DNA from: Sinorhizobium numidicum | GTDB taxonomy: Bacteria; Pseudomonadota; Alphaproteobacteria; Rhizobiales; Rhizobiaceae | Length of the DNA stretch: 64,000 nucleotides | Reading direction: 5' to 3' | Assembly: GCF_029892045.1 (NCBI RefSeq) | Contig: NZ_CP120369.1 | Span: 434,001-498,000 of the forward strand | Shown: in pieces, positions 38,943 to 47,732 of the stretch | Layout: the number at the start of each line of letters is the position of its first letter | How positions within the stretch are numbered: position 1 is the first letter of the stretch | Notes under the pieces: model-generated | What the model was told of the DNA's origin: nothing | The model's database searches: none | Seen by the model: only the letters and a program-made list of their open reading frames with translations | Program-made: the position numbers and the translations under genes

Positions 38943-39347
38943 ATGAAGACATTCACCCGGCCACTTGCGCTAATCTCCCACGCTGTAGCCTCAGGCTGCA
39001 CGACGATGGAAGACGCTCGGCCAGCCATGCAGGGTCTCAAGGGGCAACCTGTGCAGGCTGCCTTCGCCAAGTTAGGCTACCCTGACGAGGAGCAGAACAT
39101 CGCCGGTAGGAAGATATACGTGTGGCACACCAGCAGCAGCGGGACGTACATGGTCCCCACGACCAACACAGCCACGACCTACGTCAATGGTCAGGCGATC
39201 TACAGCACCGTTGAAGGCACCCTCATGCAGTCCTACGAGGATTCCTGCAAACTCAGACTCATCGCGAGCCGGGGCGGCATCATCGAGGAGTGGGACTGGC
39301 ATGACAACAACGGCTGTGAGCGCTACGCGGCCCAGCTGAAAGGCTGA
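38943..39347 (+). CDS. Predicted lipoprotein of unknown function
   Basis: This 134-residue protein begins with a short signal sequence ending in a lipobox-like VASGC (Cys19), so it should be lipid-anchored. The body includes AFAKLGYPDEEQNIAGRKIY, WHTSSSGTYMVPTTNTATTY and a Cys-containing tail with EEWDWHDNNGCERYAAQLK. GGGGG lies just before the ATG at 38943. I do not recognise the family beyond a general SmpA/OmlA-like layout of a small lipoprotein. It is intact, although flanked by pseudogenes. Confidence 0.65.
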   Translation: MKTFTRPLALISHAVASGCTTMEDARPAMQGLKGQPVQAAFAKLGYPDEEQNIAGRKIYVWHTSSSGTYMVPTTNTATTYVNGQAIYSTVEGTLMQSYEDSCKLRLIASRGGIIEEWDWHDNNGCERYAAQLKG

Positions 39348-39698
39348 CCACACGCGGTGAAGGGAGCCTTTGCTCCGCGTCCCCACAGAAATGAACAGGC
39401 AGCTGGGGAAGAGGATGGCGTTCAGCGGGCGGGGCGGACAGTTCGCTGCTCGGAGCCGCTTTGCTCCGGCCCCCTTATCTGGAGGGAAAGTTATGGCGGT
39501 GTTCTTCCAAACCTTGTGAACCAGCTGCTGGCCATTCTTCCCGGCGCCTACTATCGCCAGATTGCGCCCGACCTCAAGCATGTGAAGCTTGCAAGAGGAG
39601 TCTTGGAGGCGCATCGCTTCGATGGGTTCATACTCGTGGCGCCCAAATGATAGGCGAAATACGCAGTCCACCACCCATGCTGTACGTGACGAAGCCTA
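39348..39698. other. Stretch without a supported gene
   Basis: A frame at 39357-39650 is open, but only its end (LVNQLLAILPGAYYRQIAPD) looks protein-like and I cannot place it. No motifs seen. Confidence 0.3.
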
Positions 39699-40678
39699 TC
39701 AGGCCTTGAAGCGATCGAATGCGGTGAGGCGCCTCACCGGCGGATCAGCCTCATCCCAGCGGTAGATTTCCGAGCGGAGATAGTGCAGTTCCTCCTCGAG
39801 GGCGTCCTCGGGAAGCTCGATCCACCAGGACTTCGGTCGACCGTCGCTGCCATCCGACCAGCGATAGCCGCGCGCCTTCAGGTGATCCTTCATGTCGAAT
39901 GGGCTGTTTTCCGCGAAGATGCGAACACGGGATCTTTGGCTCGCTTCATAGAGCTCGGCCAACGGCGATCGCCCGGGTTCTCCCGCGCCGGCGAGAACCT
40001 CGAGCAGAGCAGTCATCGACGGCCCGATGGCCCTCATGAAAATAGCCCGCTTGCCCAATCAGGTAGCCGAGCTTGGTGCCTTCGAAGCCCCGTGCCGACC
40101 AATCGATTTCCGAAACTGAGCAGGCCCAGGCTTTCCCGGCGAAGACCGGCGAAAAGGATGGCAGAACGGTCGATCGAAACTGGCGTTGTGGGCGATCACC
40201 AGATCTGCAGGCTCGATGATTGAGCCTAGCTGATCGACATCGATCATCTGACCGGCCACCATTTCGTCGGAGATGCCGGTGAGACGCGTGATCTCCGGCG
40301 GGATTGAAACGCTCGGTTGCTGCAATCCACCATACACGTCGGTGACATCGCCGATGCTGCCGCTGTCATCGAATGTGAGGCGATCGCGCCGATCTCGATG
40401 ATCTCGTCCTTGCGATGATTAAGGCCGGTCGTCTCGGTATCGAGGATCACGCCCTTCAAGGGAAATCCGGATCGCGCCGCCACGGCTACAGAACGGGGCT
40501 CGAGCTTTTTGAGGATGCGGTACCGGCCCGTCTCCTGAAGTTGGCGAACCATGTCTGCTTCGCACAACACATTCGGAGAATGGCGCTTCAACGCCCAGGA
40601 ACCAGTCACCTTCGCAGGTACTGCCTCGTTCGCAACAAAGAGATCGAACTGCTGCGTCATTCGGCTATTCCGGCTCAT
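39699..40678 (-). pseudogene. DnaQ-type 3'-5' exonuclease gene broken by frameshifts
   Basis: Reading on the minus strand from 40678, the exonuclease I motif VILDTETTGLNHRKDEIIEI is followed by a frame change near 40350. PPEITRLTGISDEMV and LVIAHNASFDRPF (exonuclease II) then appear in a second frame, and a third frame from about 40058 carries LAELYEASQRSRVRIFAENS to the stop at 39699. At least two or three single-base changes have destroyed the gene. The original product was an epsilon-like or RNase T-like nuclease of about 325 residues. Confidence 0.75.
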
Positions 40679-40759
40679 TCCGAAGAACGACTCTTTCCTG
40701 ACTGCATCGCCCCACCAAATTCGCTATAAGGCATCTGCTCGAACAAAACAGGATAAATC

Positions 40760-40975
40760 ATGGAAACCGTGGAAATCAGCAGCCGGAGCGACTTTGTCCT
40801 GTGGACGATCCAACGGGCGCAAGAAATCGTGACGGCAGAAGGCGCAGCTTTTGCGATGGCCTCCCGTGACATGAACGAGGAAGCGCTGGCGGCGACCGCC
40901 GCTGCGCTCGGCAGGGCGATTAGTGACGCCATGCTCGAAGTTTTCGATGGCCTGATGGATGGACAATCTGACTAG
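40760..40975 (+). CDS. Small acidic protein of unknown function
   Basis: This 71-residue ORF has AGGA before its ATG and an ordinary, helix-rich composition (FVLWTIQRAQEIVTAEGAAF, then EEALAATAAALGRAISDAML). It has no transmembrane segment or recognised motif. It diverges from the exonuclease relic and is not obviously damaged. Confidence 0.5.
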   Translation: METVEISSRSDFVLWTIQRAQEIVTAEGAAFAMASRDMNEEALAATAAALGRAISDAMLEVFDGLMDGQSD

Positions 40976-41086
40976 GGCCACAGACTTTCAGAGGCACTCC
41001 CCTCGGAATGACCGCTTCCATATAGTCTTTGGTCTACGGGCAAGTCTCCGCGGTTTTTTGGCCCCGGCGCCAGTGATACGACGTCG

Positions 41087-41210
41087 CTATTCGGCACCAA
41101 ATCGTTCACGCATCTTCTTGAGCCGAAGGTTCTGTGCACGAAGCTGTTGGGCCAGCAACCTCTTAAGGACGCTTGTTGTGTCTGCGTCCAGGGCGGCAAG
41201 CTCGTCGAGC
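41087..41210 (-). pseudogene. C-terminal remnant of another SyrB-like regulator
   Basis: The last 38 residues before the stop at 41087 read SLDELAALDADTTSVLKRLL and AQNLRLKKMRERFGAE, the heptad-rich end of SyrB-like proteins. Upstream the frame has no helix-turn-helix of this family. Probably a fragment. Confidence 0.4.
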
Positions 41211-41902
41211 GAGACCGAATGTCGACAGTCCCGGTCTGAGCCTTTCGATCATCGTGCCCAACCTTCGAGTTGAGCGAAATCGTCTGGGCGGGCGCGCTTT
41301 CGAGGAGTGCCGGTTGATATCTTCGAGGCTGGATGCCGGTTTGGCTCTCCTGCACTTGCACAACTGCTTCGGCCGGATGAACGGCCTGATGGTGCTTCGC
41401 GATTTGACCTCTGCGCCGTTGGCAAATGGCGTCGCTGCTAGTGCAACGTCGAGATCGTCGGCAGTCGGCCTATTCTCATCCGAGGCAGGCGTTCCGGGGC
41501 CTACATGTGAACAGATGCGAAGCCGAATCTTCCACTTCGCGGGCCAGAGCCTTGAGATCTGTGTCTCCCCGGATGAGTTCGTCTGGGTTTTGGCTGTCGC
41601 CGCCCCGACTTGAATTCAGCAACGAATCTCCGTTGTGGCGTCTTCATGTACTTTCGATCCCAAGCAACCGCAAAAAATGCAACACCGATTGGCGCCGCTG
41701 CATTCCTGCTGGCGCACCAATACAGACCTTCCTCACGCGCTTCAACTGCTCGTTAACCTCGCAGTTGGCGCGCCTTTCGGCAAGAGCGGAGAACAGCAAG
41801 GGCTTCGTTTGCCGCGACAATGCCAAATGGGAGCAAATATAAGCCTTCTGGCGCAATACGGAGGACGCCGAAGAACGTCGCCCCGCGCATTCCCGGTCCT
41901 GT
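41211..41902. other. Stretch without a supported gene
   Basis: About 690 bases between the SyrB-like remnant and syrB. Open frames here lack ribosome sites and similarity. Confidence 0.35.
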
Positions 41903-42361
41903 TTAGTCCAGACCGAGCCTCTTGCGCAGTTCGGCATTTTCCGCTCGCAGTTTCTCCGCCAGTAGTTTGCGGAGCCGCTGGTTTTCCTCTTCGAGCTGGA
42001 CAAGATCTGCCAGCTCATCGCCGGCCGGCAGGGGCTTGGCGCCGTTAGTGTCCTTTTGCTCGACAGGCCTCGCAGCACCTTTCCAATGATAGTAGGTTTG
42101 CTCTGATATGCCGGCGCTCTTGATAGCGTCCTTGAGGGTGTTGCCTTCGCTAAGTTGCGTCTCGATCAGCTTCAGCTTCTCGCTCTTTTCTTGCTCGGTA
42201 TACCCTCTGCGCTTAGCCGCCGGTGTCTTTGATTGAGCTGGTTCGGAAGCCGCCTTCTGCGGCCGCGGCGACCTCCGCTTCTTAGCCGTTGGTACTTTCA
42301 CTTCTGCGTCCGTCGCTGCAGTTGTCGCAGCAACTGGTCCCGCATTACTCTCGTCAGCCAT
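41903..42361 (-). CDS. syrB: SyrB-family transcriptional regulator
   Basis: This protein of about 152 residues agrees along its length with SyrB of S. meliloti as I recall it. A disordered Ala/Lys/Pro-rich start (ADESNAGPVAATTAATDAEV) is followed by the helix-turn-helix region (RRGYTEQEKSEKLKLIETQL, SAGISEQTYYHWKGAAR) and a C-terminal leucine heptad (LVQLEEENQRLRKLLAEKL). SyrB represses syrM and so lowers nodD3/exopolysaccharide expression in S. meliloti; no syrM is in this window. The ATG at 42361 has AAAGGAGGG at eight bases. Two decayed relatives lie at 37024 and 41087. Confidence 0.88.
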   Translation of the reverse strand: MADESNAGPVAATTAATDAEVKVPTAKKRRSPRPQKAASEPAQSKTPAAKRRGYTEQEKSEKLKLIETQLSEGNTLKDAIKSAGISEQTYYHWKGAARPVEQKDTNGAKPLPAGDELADLVQLEEENQRLRKLLAEKLRAENAELRKRLGLD

Positions 42362-42918
42362 CAGCAATTCCCTCCTTTAGCCATCGCCTGTTTTCGGCTG
42401 AGTGCTCCACAGAGTCAACACAACCATCGGAGTCCTGCTTTACGGATCGTTGATGTCTGGCTTGTGCGTGGAGCCTGGCGATCGACGTGAAAGGGCCAAG
42501 CTCTCACCCGAAAATAGGCGCCCTGCTTATCACTATCCCCCACGTCGACGATCGTGGCGACCCGTACTGGTCGGCGCAGGTTCTGCGCGGCGTGAGGAGT
42601 ATCGCAGTATGATGCCACCCGGCACCACCTTTCGGAAATCACGCCCGCCGTCAAGGCCAATGCGGTCGTCATGCTTCAATGCTGGCCAGCTCTACTTGTC
42701 ATTTTCGACCGACCCCCGTTTGCGCGCGCAATATAAATGCCGGGTACGAAATTCCCTTAAAAGTAATACTTGAAAATAGACTCGACCGGAACGTCGTTCT
42801 CTGGTTCTATCCTGGCGTAGAAGGTCGAGTTCCTCGCCGCGCGATCAAGCCATGTCCTCGCTTATCTGCTCGGCAACGGCCCCGGTCAATTCCGGCAGTT
42901 CAATCAATTCGAAGACGG
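42362..42918. other. Stretch between syrB and vapC
   Basis: No gene of normal size. A 25-residue frame overlaps the vapC stop as ATGA (MTVFELIELPELTGAVAEQI, from about 42922 leftward) and could be the stub of a former third gene in that operon. Confidence 0.35.
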
Positions 42919-43338
42919 TCATTCATCAGATCCTTTCGGCAAAGTTGCCACGTCTGTCTGACGCAAAAGCTGATCCAGCGTGAGCAGCGGCGAGCGCATC
43001 ACCTTGGCATAGGCGTAGTGGAAGCAATCGAAATTGCTGAGGCGCCGCTTTCCTATGCCGTGCTGTTCGGCAACAGCGACCGCGTGGGACAGGACGCGTC
43101 GGGGCGAACCGGGCTCGCGGAGCCGAATGTTTCGTGCTTCTAGCCATTCGACGACAACCGCCTCAGCCGCTTTGTAGGCGCAATTCAACTGATCCGGGCG
43201 TGACAGGACGATTATGGCTTCCCAGGCAGCAAGTGTCGATGTGGACGGCGATGCCGCATCGAGCAGCGCCGCTTCATAGGCGTCGGCCGTGTCCTCCCCC
43301 GCCATCATCGAGACGATCGCACATGCATCGACGAACAT
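42919..43338 (-). CDS. vapC: VapC-type PIN-domain ribonuclease toxin
   Basis: This 139-residue PIN-domain protein begins MFVDACAIVSMMAGED (first catalytic Asp in FVDACA), has a central Glu in AAWEAIIVL, and the later acidic residues in NFDCFHYAYAKV and LLTLDQLL. VapC toxins cleave tRNA or rRNA when free of antitoxin. It overlaps the antitoxin gene by one base (TAATG). All usual catalytic positions appear present, in contrast to the relic near 15.7-16.0 kb. Confidence 0.88.
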   Translation of the reverse strand: MFVDACAIVSMMAGEDTADAYEAALLDAASPSTSTLAAWEAIIVLSRPDQLNCAYKAAEAVVVEWLEARNIRLREPGSPRRVLSHAVAVAEQHGIGKRRLSNFDCFHYAYAKVMRSPLLTLDQLLRQTDVATLPKGSDE

Positions 43339-43595
43339 TATTCGTCGCCACCCGTGAGATCATGGTCGAGCTCGTGATAGGCCTCCGGTGGAACCGGCTT
43401 TCGACCTGGCTGAAAAGACAGGCCGTGCTTAGCCAGGATCTTTTGCGCCGTTTCTCTCGGGCTTTCCTTGTTCATCCGGTTGCGTATGGTTTCCCGTAGG
43501 GCGACAATTACAGCATCGGTGATGCTTGTGCGGTCAATGCGCGCAAGCTCCCGAGCGAGAGTATCGGCCTCCGGATTGCGGATGTTCAGCGTCAT
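43338..43595 (-). CDS. vapB: VapB-type antitoxin
   Basis: This 85-residue antitoxin starts MTLNIRNPEADTLARELARI, followed by RTSITDAVIVALRETIRNR, the short ribbon-helix-helix-like N-terminus of the PSK/Rv0623 antitoxin group. The C-terminal half (FQPGRKPVPPEAYHELDHDL) is the toxin-binding arm. The frame is open to 43694, but the ATG at 43595 is the family start. Three TGTAGC repeats just upstream are a likely autoregulatory operator. Confidence 0.87.
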   Translation of the reverse strand: MTLNIRNPEADTLARELARIDRTSITDAVIVALRETIRNRMNKESPRETAQKILAKHGLSFQPGRKPVPPEAYHELDHDLTGGDE

Positions 43596-43596
43596 G

Positions 43597-43639
43597 TGTA
43601 GCTCCAAGCGTGTAGCACACGTTACATCACTGTGTAGCT
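43597..43639 (-). promoter_or_regulatory. Three TGTAGC repeats upstream of vapB
   Basis: TGTAGC occurs on the plus strand at 43597, 43611 and 43633. Repeats placed directly before an antitoxin start are typical operators for the VapBC complex. Inferred from position only. Confidence 0.45.
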
Positions 43640-43971
43640 GGGAGCAAGCCGCAGTCGAGCGGGAAGGCGCCTTCGGTCGATCAGGCTGGCTCATACTTCA
43701 CCGGCGGCTTGTTCATCCTGGTCTTCAAGGAGCTTGGCCGCGTGCGGAATGAGAGCAAGCCACTCCTGCCGGCGCGGGGTGATTGACATTAGAGACGACG
43801 GAGACAACAGGAGCTGACTTCCCTAGGCCGCCAGCGTGTCGCGCATGATCCTCGGTCGCCAGCGTCAAAAGGGCCGCCCGATCTCCGAGCTCGCCTGCGT
43901 CCGCTTCCAATTCCTCCTCTCGCCTGACACCGGCCTAATTAGTCGCCGCTGGTTTAAAGGTCAGGGGCACG
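43640..43971. other. Intergenic region between vapB and the export operon
   Basis: About 330 bases with no supported gene and no clear terminator for the export operon. Confidence 0.35.
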
Positions 43972-46122
43972 TCAACCGGTTTGCGCCCGCCACAAGCGAG
44001 CGTAAGCGCCATCAGCTACAATCAGGTCAGCATGTCTTCCCTGCGCAACCACCCGCCCCTTGTCCATGACCACGATCTTGTCGGCCAAGCGAACGGTGCT
44101 GAGTCGATGTGAGATGACGACGATGGTCTTACCGGCCCGACGCAAATCCTCAACCACCCGCAGGACAGTGGCCTCGGCGATCGAGTCGAGAGAGGAGGTC
44201 GCCTCGTCAAGTATCAGGATCTCCGGATCCCGGTACAGAGCCCGAGCCAACCCAAGCCGCTGCTTCTCGCCGCCGGAAAGGCGTACGCCGTTCTCGCCCA
44301 GATACGCCTGGAAGCCACCCGGCCAGCGCTCGATCAACTCCCGTAGCCCTATTTGATCGCAGATTTGCAGGACCTTCTCGGTGTCCGGCTCGAACTCGCC
44401 AAGCGCAATGTTCTCGATCACCGAGCCCGAAAACACATCGATCGATTGCGGTACCGCAGCGATAACCTTGCGCAGCGATACGGCCGAGAGGTCCTGCAAG
44501 GCACAGGAACCGATCCGGATGCGTCCACCCTTTAGCGGATAGACATTCTGCAGCAGCGCGGCAAGGGTACTCTTGCCCGAACCGCTTTCCCCCACCACGG
44601 CCGTGATCTCGCCGCGGCGGAAGGTGACGCTGAGATCCTGGAACAGATCCGGCTGCGCGCCATGGCGGAACGTGACGTTCTCCAGGCGGATATCGCCAGC
44701 GGCGGACTTGCTGCCATCAATGGCGCCGCCGCTTGCCGGCTCCAGGTCGAAAATCTCGAACAGGCGATCCGCCGCGATAAATGCATCCTGAACGACCCGG
44801 TTGCTTTGGATCAGACTGGCAACTGGCCGGGTGACATAGCCGAGCAACGTATAGCATGATAGTAATTGACCGGGCGTGACGGTCTGATCGAGGGCAAGCG
44901 TCGTTCCGAACCACATCAGTACGATGGTGAAGAGGGTCGAGAGGAAAGTCGAGGCATTGTCTCCGAAGATCGAGATAAGGCCGGAGCTATAGACGGAATG
45001 CAGCATCTTGATGAAGCGGGTCTCCATCCTGAACTTGGCGAAGTTCTCTATGCCGGAGGTCTTGATCGTGGAGACGGCTCCGAGTGATTCCACTAGTTGC
45101 GCCTCCAGATCGGCGGCATTCTCCATAATGGCGCGCTGGCGCTTCCTGTTCAGCCGGTTAAGGCTCCAGTAGACTAAGAGGTATAATGGGAGACACAGCG
45201 CCACGACCAAGGCGATTTTCCACGAGTAGATGAACATCACCCCGAACGAGAACAGTATCGTTAGCACGTCGACGAACATGTTGATCAAGACGTCGTTCAG
45301 GAAGCTCCTGATTTTCACCGCGTCGTTCATGCGGGAGATGATTTCGCCCAGTCGCATGCTGTCGAAGAACTGCTGAGGCAGACTTAGAATGTGATTGTAG
45401 TAGCCGAGGACCAAATAGACATCGATCTTCTGCCCCGTTTGCAGGACGAGCCGGTGCCTGAGGAGATTGATCAGGACCTGCGTCACCAGGATCAGCAGCA
45501 TGGCGACGCTCATTAGGTTGAGCAGGTTGTGGTTGCCCGCTGTGATCACATGATCGACGATCTTCTGGACGTAAATGGCCGTCGAGAGGCCGAGGATCGT
45601 CGTCACCACCGCCCCGACGAGAGCCTGCGCCATCACCGCCCGGTGTGGTGCAAGCAAACGGGCGAAGCGCGCGTGGGGTGAGGTGGTCTCGTCACTGCGC
45701 TTGAAGGTGTCTGCGGGAACCAGGAGCACCAGGACGCCAGTCCATTGCGTCTTGAATTCCTCATGCGATAGCTTGCGGATTTCGCCGTAGGCTGGATCCA
45801 TGACAATGATCCACCTCGCGTCGATTGACTGGATTACGAGGAAGTGGTGCAGGACTTCGTTGACGACTACGTGCGCGATAGCGGGCTTGGGGATCTTGTA
45901 GAGGCTGTCGAACCCGCCCTTCACCCCCTTGGCGATGAAGCCCAGCTTCTGGGCCGCTTCCGTGAGGCCCATCACGGTGGTGCCGGAGCGGTCGGTCGAG
46001 GCACACTGGCGGATGCGCGATAGTGGCAGCTTGTAGCCATAGAAGGCTGCGACAGAAGCAAGGCTGGCGGCCCCGCAATCGGTGACGTCCCGTTGTTTGA
46101 ACTTGATGACCTTACTCGACAT
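43972..46122 (-). CDS. Peptidase-containing ABC exporter (C39 domain, permease and ATPase)
   Basis: This 716-residue protein both cleaves and exports double-glycine leader peptides. The N-terminal C39 peptidase domain has the catalytic Cys16 (RDVTDCGAAS), His93 (LHHFLVI) and Asp109 (VMDPAYG). Six hydrophobic segments follow (about residues 160-420), then an ATPase with Walker A GESGSGKST, signature LSGGEKQR, Walker B ILILDEATSSLD and the switch His in VISHRLS. The ATG at 46122 is chosen because residues before it are not part of the domain. It lies 31 bases after the HlyD-type gene. Every catalytic residue is in place. Confidence 0.95.
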   Translation of the reverse strand: MSSKVIKFKQRDVTDCGAASLASVAAFYGYKLPLSRIRQCASTDRSGTTVMGLTEAAQKLGFIAKGVKGGFDSLYKIPKPAIAHVVVNEVLHHFLVIQSIDARWIIVMDPAYGEIRKLSHEEFKTQWTGVLVLLVPADTFKRSDETTSPHARFARLLAPHRAVMAQALVGAVVTTILGLSTAIYVQKIVDHVITAGNHNLLNLMSVAMLLILVTQVLINLLRHRLVLQTGQKIDVYLVLGYYNHILSLPQQFFDSMRLGEIISRMNDAVKIRSFLNDVLINMFVDVLTILFSFGVMFIYSWKIALVVALCLPLYLLVYWSLNRLNRKRQRAIMENAADLEAQLVESLGAVSTIKTSGIENFAKFRMETRFIKMLHSVYSSGLISIFGDNASTFLSTLFTIVLMWFGTTLALDQTVTPGQLLSCYTLLGYVTRPVASLIQSNRVVQDAFIAADRLFEIFDLEPASGGAIDGSKSAAGDIRLENVTFRHGAQPDLFQDLSVTFRRGEITAVVGESGSGKSTLAALLQNVYPLKGGRIRIGSCALQDLSAVSLRKVIAAVPQSIDVFSGSVIENIALGEFEPDTEKVLQICDQIGLRELIERWPGGFQAYLGENGVRLSGGEKQRLGLARALYRDPEILILDEATSSLDSIAEATVLRVVEDLRRAGKTIVVISHRLSTVRLADKIVVMDKGRVVAQGRHADLIVADGAYARLWRAQTG

Positions 46123-46153
46123 GGCGGCTCGTTGGCTGTTTTGAAATGGAGGA

Positions 46154-47350
46154 TTAGCGGCTCGCCAGGAGCGGATTGAGCCAATCGTCGACGTCATCGT
46201 AGAGGAGTTGCAGGAGAGTGCGGTCGGCCACGAGGAAGCGAGCCCGCACGGTCATACCTTTCTTCAGCTGACCGATGGCGCCGTTCTTGGCCGTGAGATA
46301 GCTGCGGGAGAGCGCGCAGCGGATCTTAAAAACCGGTTTCCCGTCGTTGAGGGTGAAGTCCTGCGCCACGTTGAGCACTGTCGCGTCAATGACACCCCAT
46401 TGATTGTAATTGAAGGCAGCCACTTGGAGCCGCACCGACTGGCCCGGCCGCACGAAGCCGATGTCGTTCGGAGAGACGTAGATTTCCGCGACCAATTCGC
46501 CGTCCGGCGAGATCGAAGCGACGGTCTGCCCGGCCTGAACGTAGCTGCCGGGGGTGAGGCCGGAGAATTGCTCAAGAGCGCCCGACACCGGGGCTCGAAT
46601 GCGGGTCAGATCCCGTTCATTCTCAAGCTGATGCAAGGTGGCCGTGAGTTCCTTGAGGCGTAAGTTAGTGTCGAACAGCTGCTGATTCCATTCGGCGGAT
46701 TTGCGCCGCACAAGGATCTCCCCCTGAACCTCAACGCTCTGGAGGGCGAAAGCCTTTTCGTCGACGGTCTTTGCGGGCGCTGCAGCAACGGAGACCAGTC
46801 GCTTGGCGCGCTCAAGTTCCGCCGCGGCGTTACTGGCGGCATACTGGTTTTCGCGCACCCGGTTGAGAAAATGCGCCCGCTCCGCGGCGGCGGACTCAGT
46901 CAGGAACCGGATCGGGTTCATGGCCCGTGTGCCGGAGGAGATCAGGCTTTCGAGGTCACGGGCAAGATCGCTCTTCGCGCGAATGTCGGCTGTAAGCGCC
47001 CTGAGCTTTTCCTCAACAACCTGATCGTCAAGGGAGAGAATCTCCTGCCCCTGGGCAACCAGTTCGTTCTCACCGGCAAGGATACGGGAGATGCGTCCGG
47101 AGACGGGCGCGATTAGGGGCGTTTTCTCGATGGTGGGGCGAATGGTGCCGGCACTTTGGACAGAGACCGTTACGGTGATGAGTGGCAGCGACACCAATGT
47201 CGCTGCCACAGCAAGTACAACGATCTTATAGATGACCAAAGAGCGTCCTGATCGTCGGGAGAGGATGCTCTCCGCGGTGCAGCCGACAACTTCAGCAGAA
47301 AGGGGAACTGCTGATCTGTCGTCACCATGGCGCATAGCTAGCTTGCGCAC
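46154..47350 (-). CDS. HlyD-family adaptor of the peptide exporter
   Basis: This protein of up to 398 residues has one transmembrane segment near residues 40-65, a biotinyl-lipoyl-like half (IAPVSGRISRILAGENELVA), a long coiled-coil hairpin of about 170 residues, the returning lipoyl half (LTRIRAPVSGALEQFSGL), and a beta-barrel domain. Such adaptors connect the inner-membrane exporter to an outer-membrane channel of TolC type, which is not encoded here. The GTG at 47350 directly follows the stop of the peptide gene (TAGGTG); an ATG five codons later is an alternative start. Confidence 0.93.
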   Translation of the reverse strand: MRKLAMRHGDDRSAVPLSAEVVGCTAESILSRRSGRSLVIYKIVVLAVAATLVSLPLITVTVSVQSAGTIRPTIEKTPLIAPVSGRISRILAGENELVAQGQEILSLDDQVVEEKLRALTADIRAKSDLARDLESLISSGTRAMNPIRFLTESAAAERAHFLNRVRENQYAASNAAAELERAKRLVSVAAAPAKTVDEKAFALQSVEVQGEILVRRKSAEWNQQLFDTNLRLKELTATLHQLENERDLTRIRAPVSGALEQFSGLTPGSYVQAGQTVASISPDGELVAEIYVSPNDIGFVRPGQSVRLQVAAFNYNQWGVIDATVLNVAQDFTLNDGKPVFKIRCALSRSYLTAKNGAIGQLKKGMTVRARFLVADRTLLQLLYDDVDDWLNPLLASR

Positions 47351-47527
47351 CTAACCCTGTTGGATTTTACTGCGTATTACCCCTTCCCCAATAGTTGCAG
47401 CTGCAAGGCCTATCAGCCCAATAACTCCGAAAGCTATTGCGCCAAAAAGGCCCCATCCACCTGCAATTGCAGCTGCTTCTTCAGGCGTTAAGTCGGTCAC
47501 ACCATAGGCTGACATGTCGGTGTTCAT
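47351..47527 (-). CDS. Double-glycine leader peptide, bacteriocin-like (58 residues)
   Basis: This short gene encodes a 24-residue leader ending in Gly-Gly (VTDLTPEEAAAIAGG) and a 34-residue mature part starting WGLFGAIAFGVIGLIGLAAA. The leader fits the C39-substrate consensus at each key position: Leu -12, Glu -8, Ile -4, Gly -2 and Gly -1. The mature part is a single glycine-spaced hydrophobic helix with a charged end (IRSKIQQG), like class II bacteriocins. GGAG lies 6 bases before the ATG. The gene is immediately followed by the adaptor and exporter genes. No immunity gene is evident. Its role could be antibacterial or signalling; this is inference. Confidence 0.9.
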   Translation of the reverse strand: MNTDMSAYGVTDLTPEEAAAIAGGWGLFGAIAFGVIGLIGLAAATIGEGVIRSKIQQG

Positions 47528-47611
47528 TGTTGTCTCCTTTTTTAGCGCTCACATGAGAAGATCAGTCGGAGATGCTCGTCGGCAGCTCCGGCTGCCGCGC
47601 AAGGAGAGACA

Positions 47612-47627
47612 CTCAAGAGTCGTGCCA
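47612..47627 (-). promoter_or_regulatory. Sigma54-like promoter of the peptide-export operon
   Basis: Minus strand TGGCACGACTCTTGAG has a perfect -24 TGGCACG but TTGA in place of TTGC at -12. Predicted start near 47601, 74 bases before the peptide ATG. It shares its core with the LuxR-gene promoter at 32373. Confidence 0.52.
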
Positions 47628-47716
47628 ACTGCGCAAAAAGGGCCTCAGAAAACTTTTCTGCAATATTATTCAGTGGCTTCACTGACCGGCAGCGGCAGGC
47701 CGGCCGAACAACACCG

Positions 47717-47732
47717 TGTCGCGGAATCGACA
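47717..47732 (-). promoter_or_regulatory. NifA-type upstream activator site
   Basis: TGTCGCGGAATCGACA is an exact TGT-N10-ACA match about 123 bases before the predicted transcription start of the peptide-export operon, the same distance as in the LuxR gene. Confidence 0.62.
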
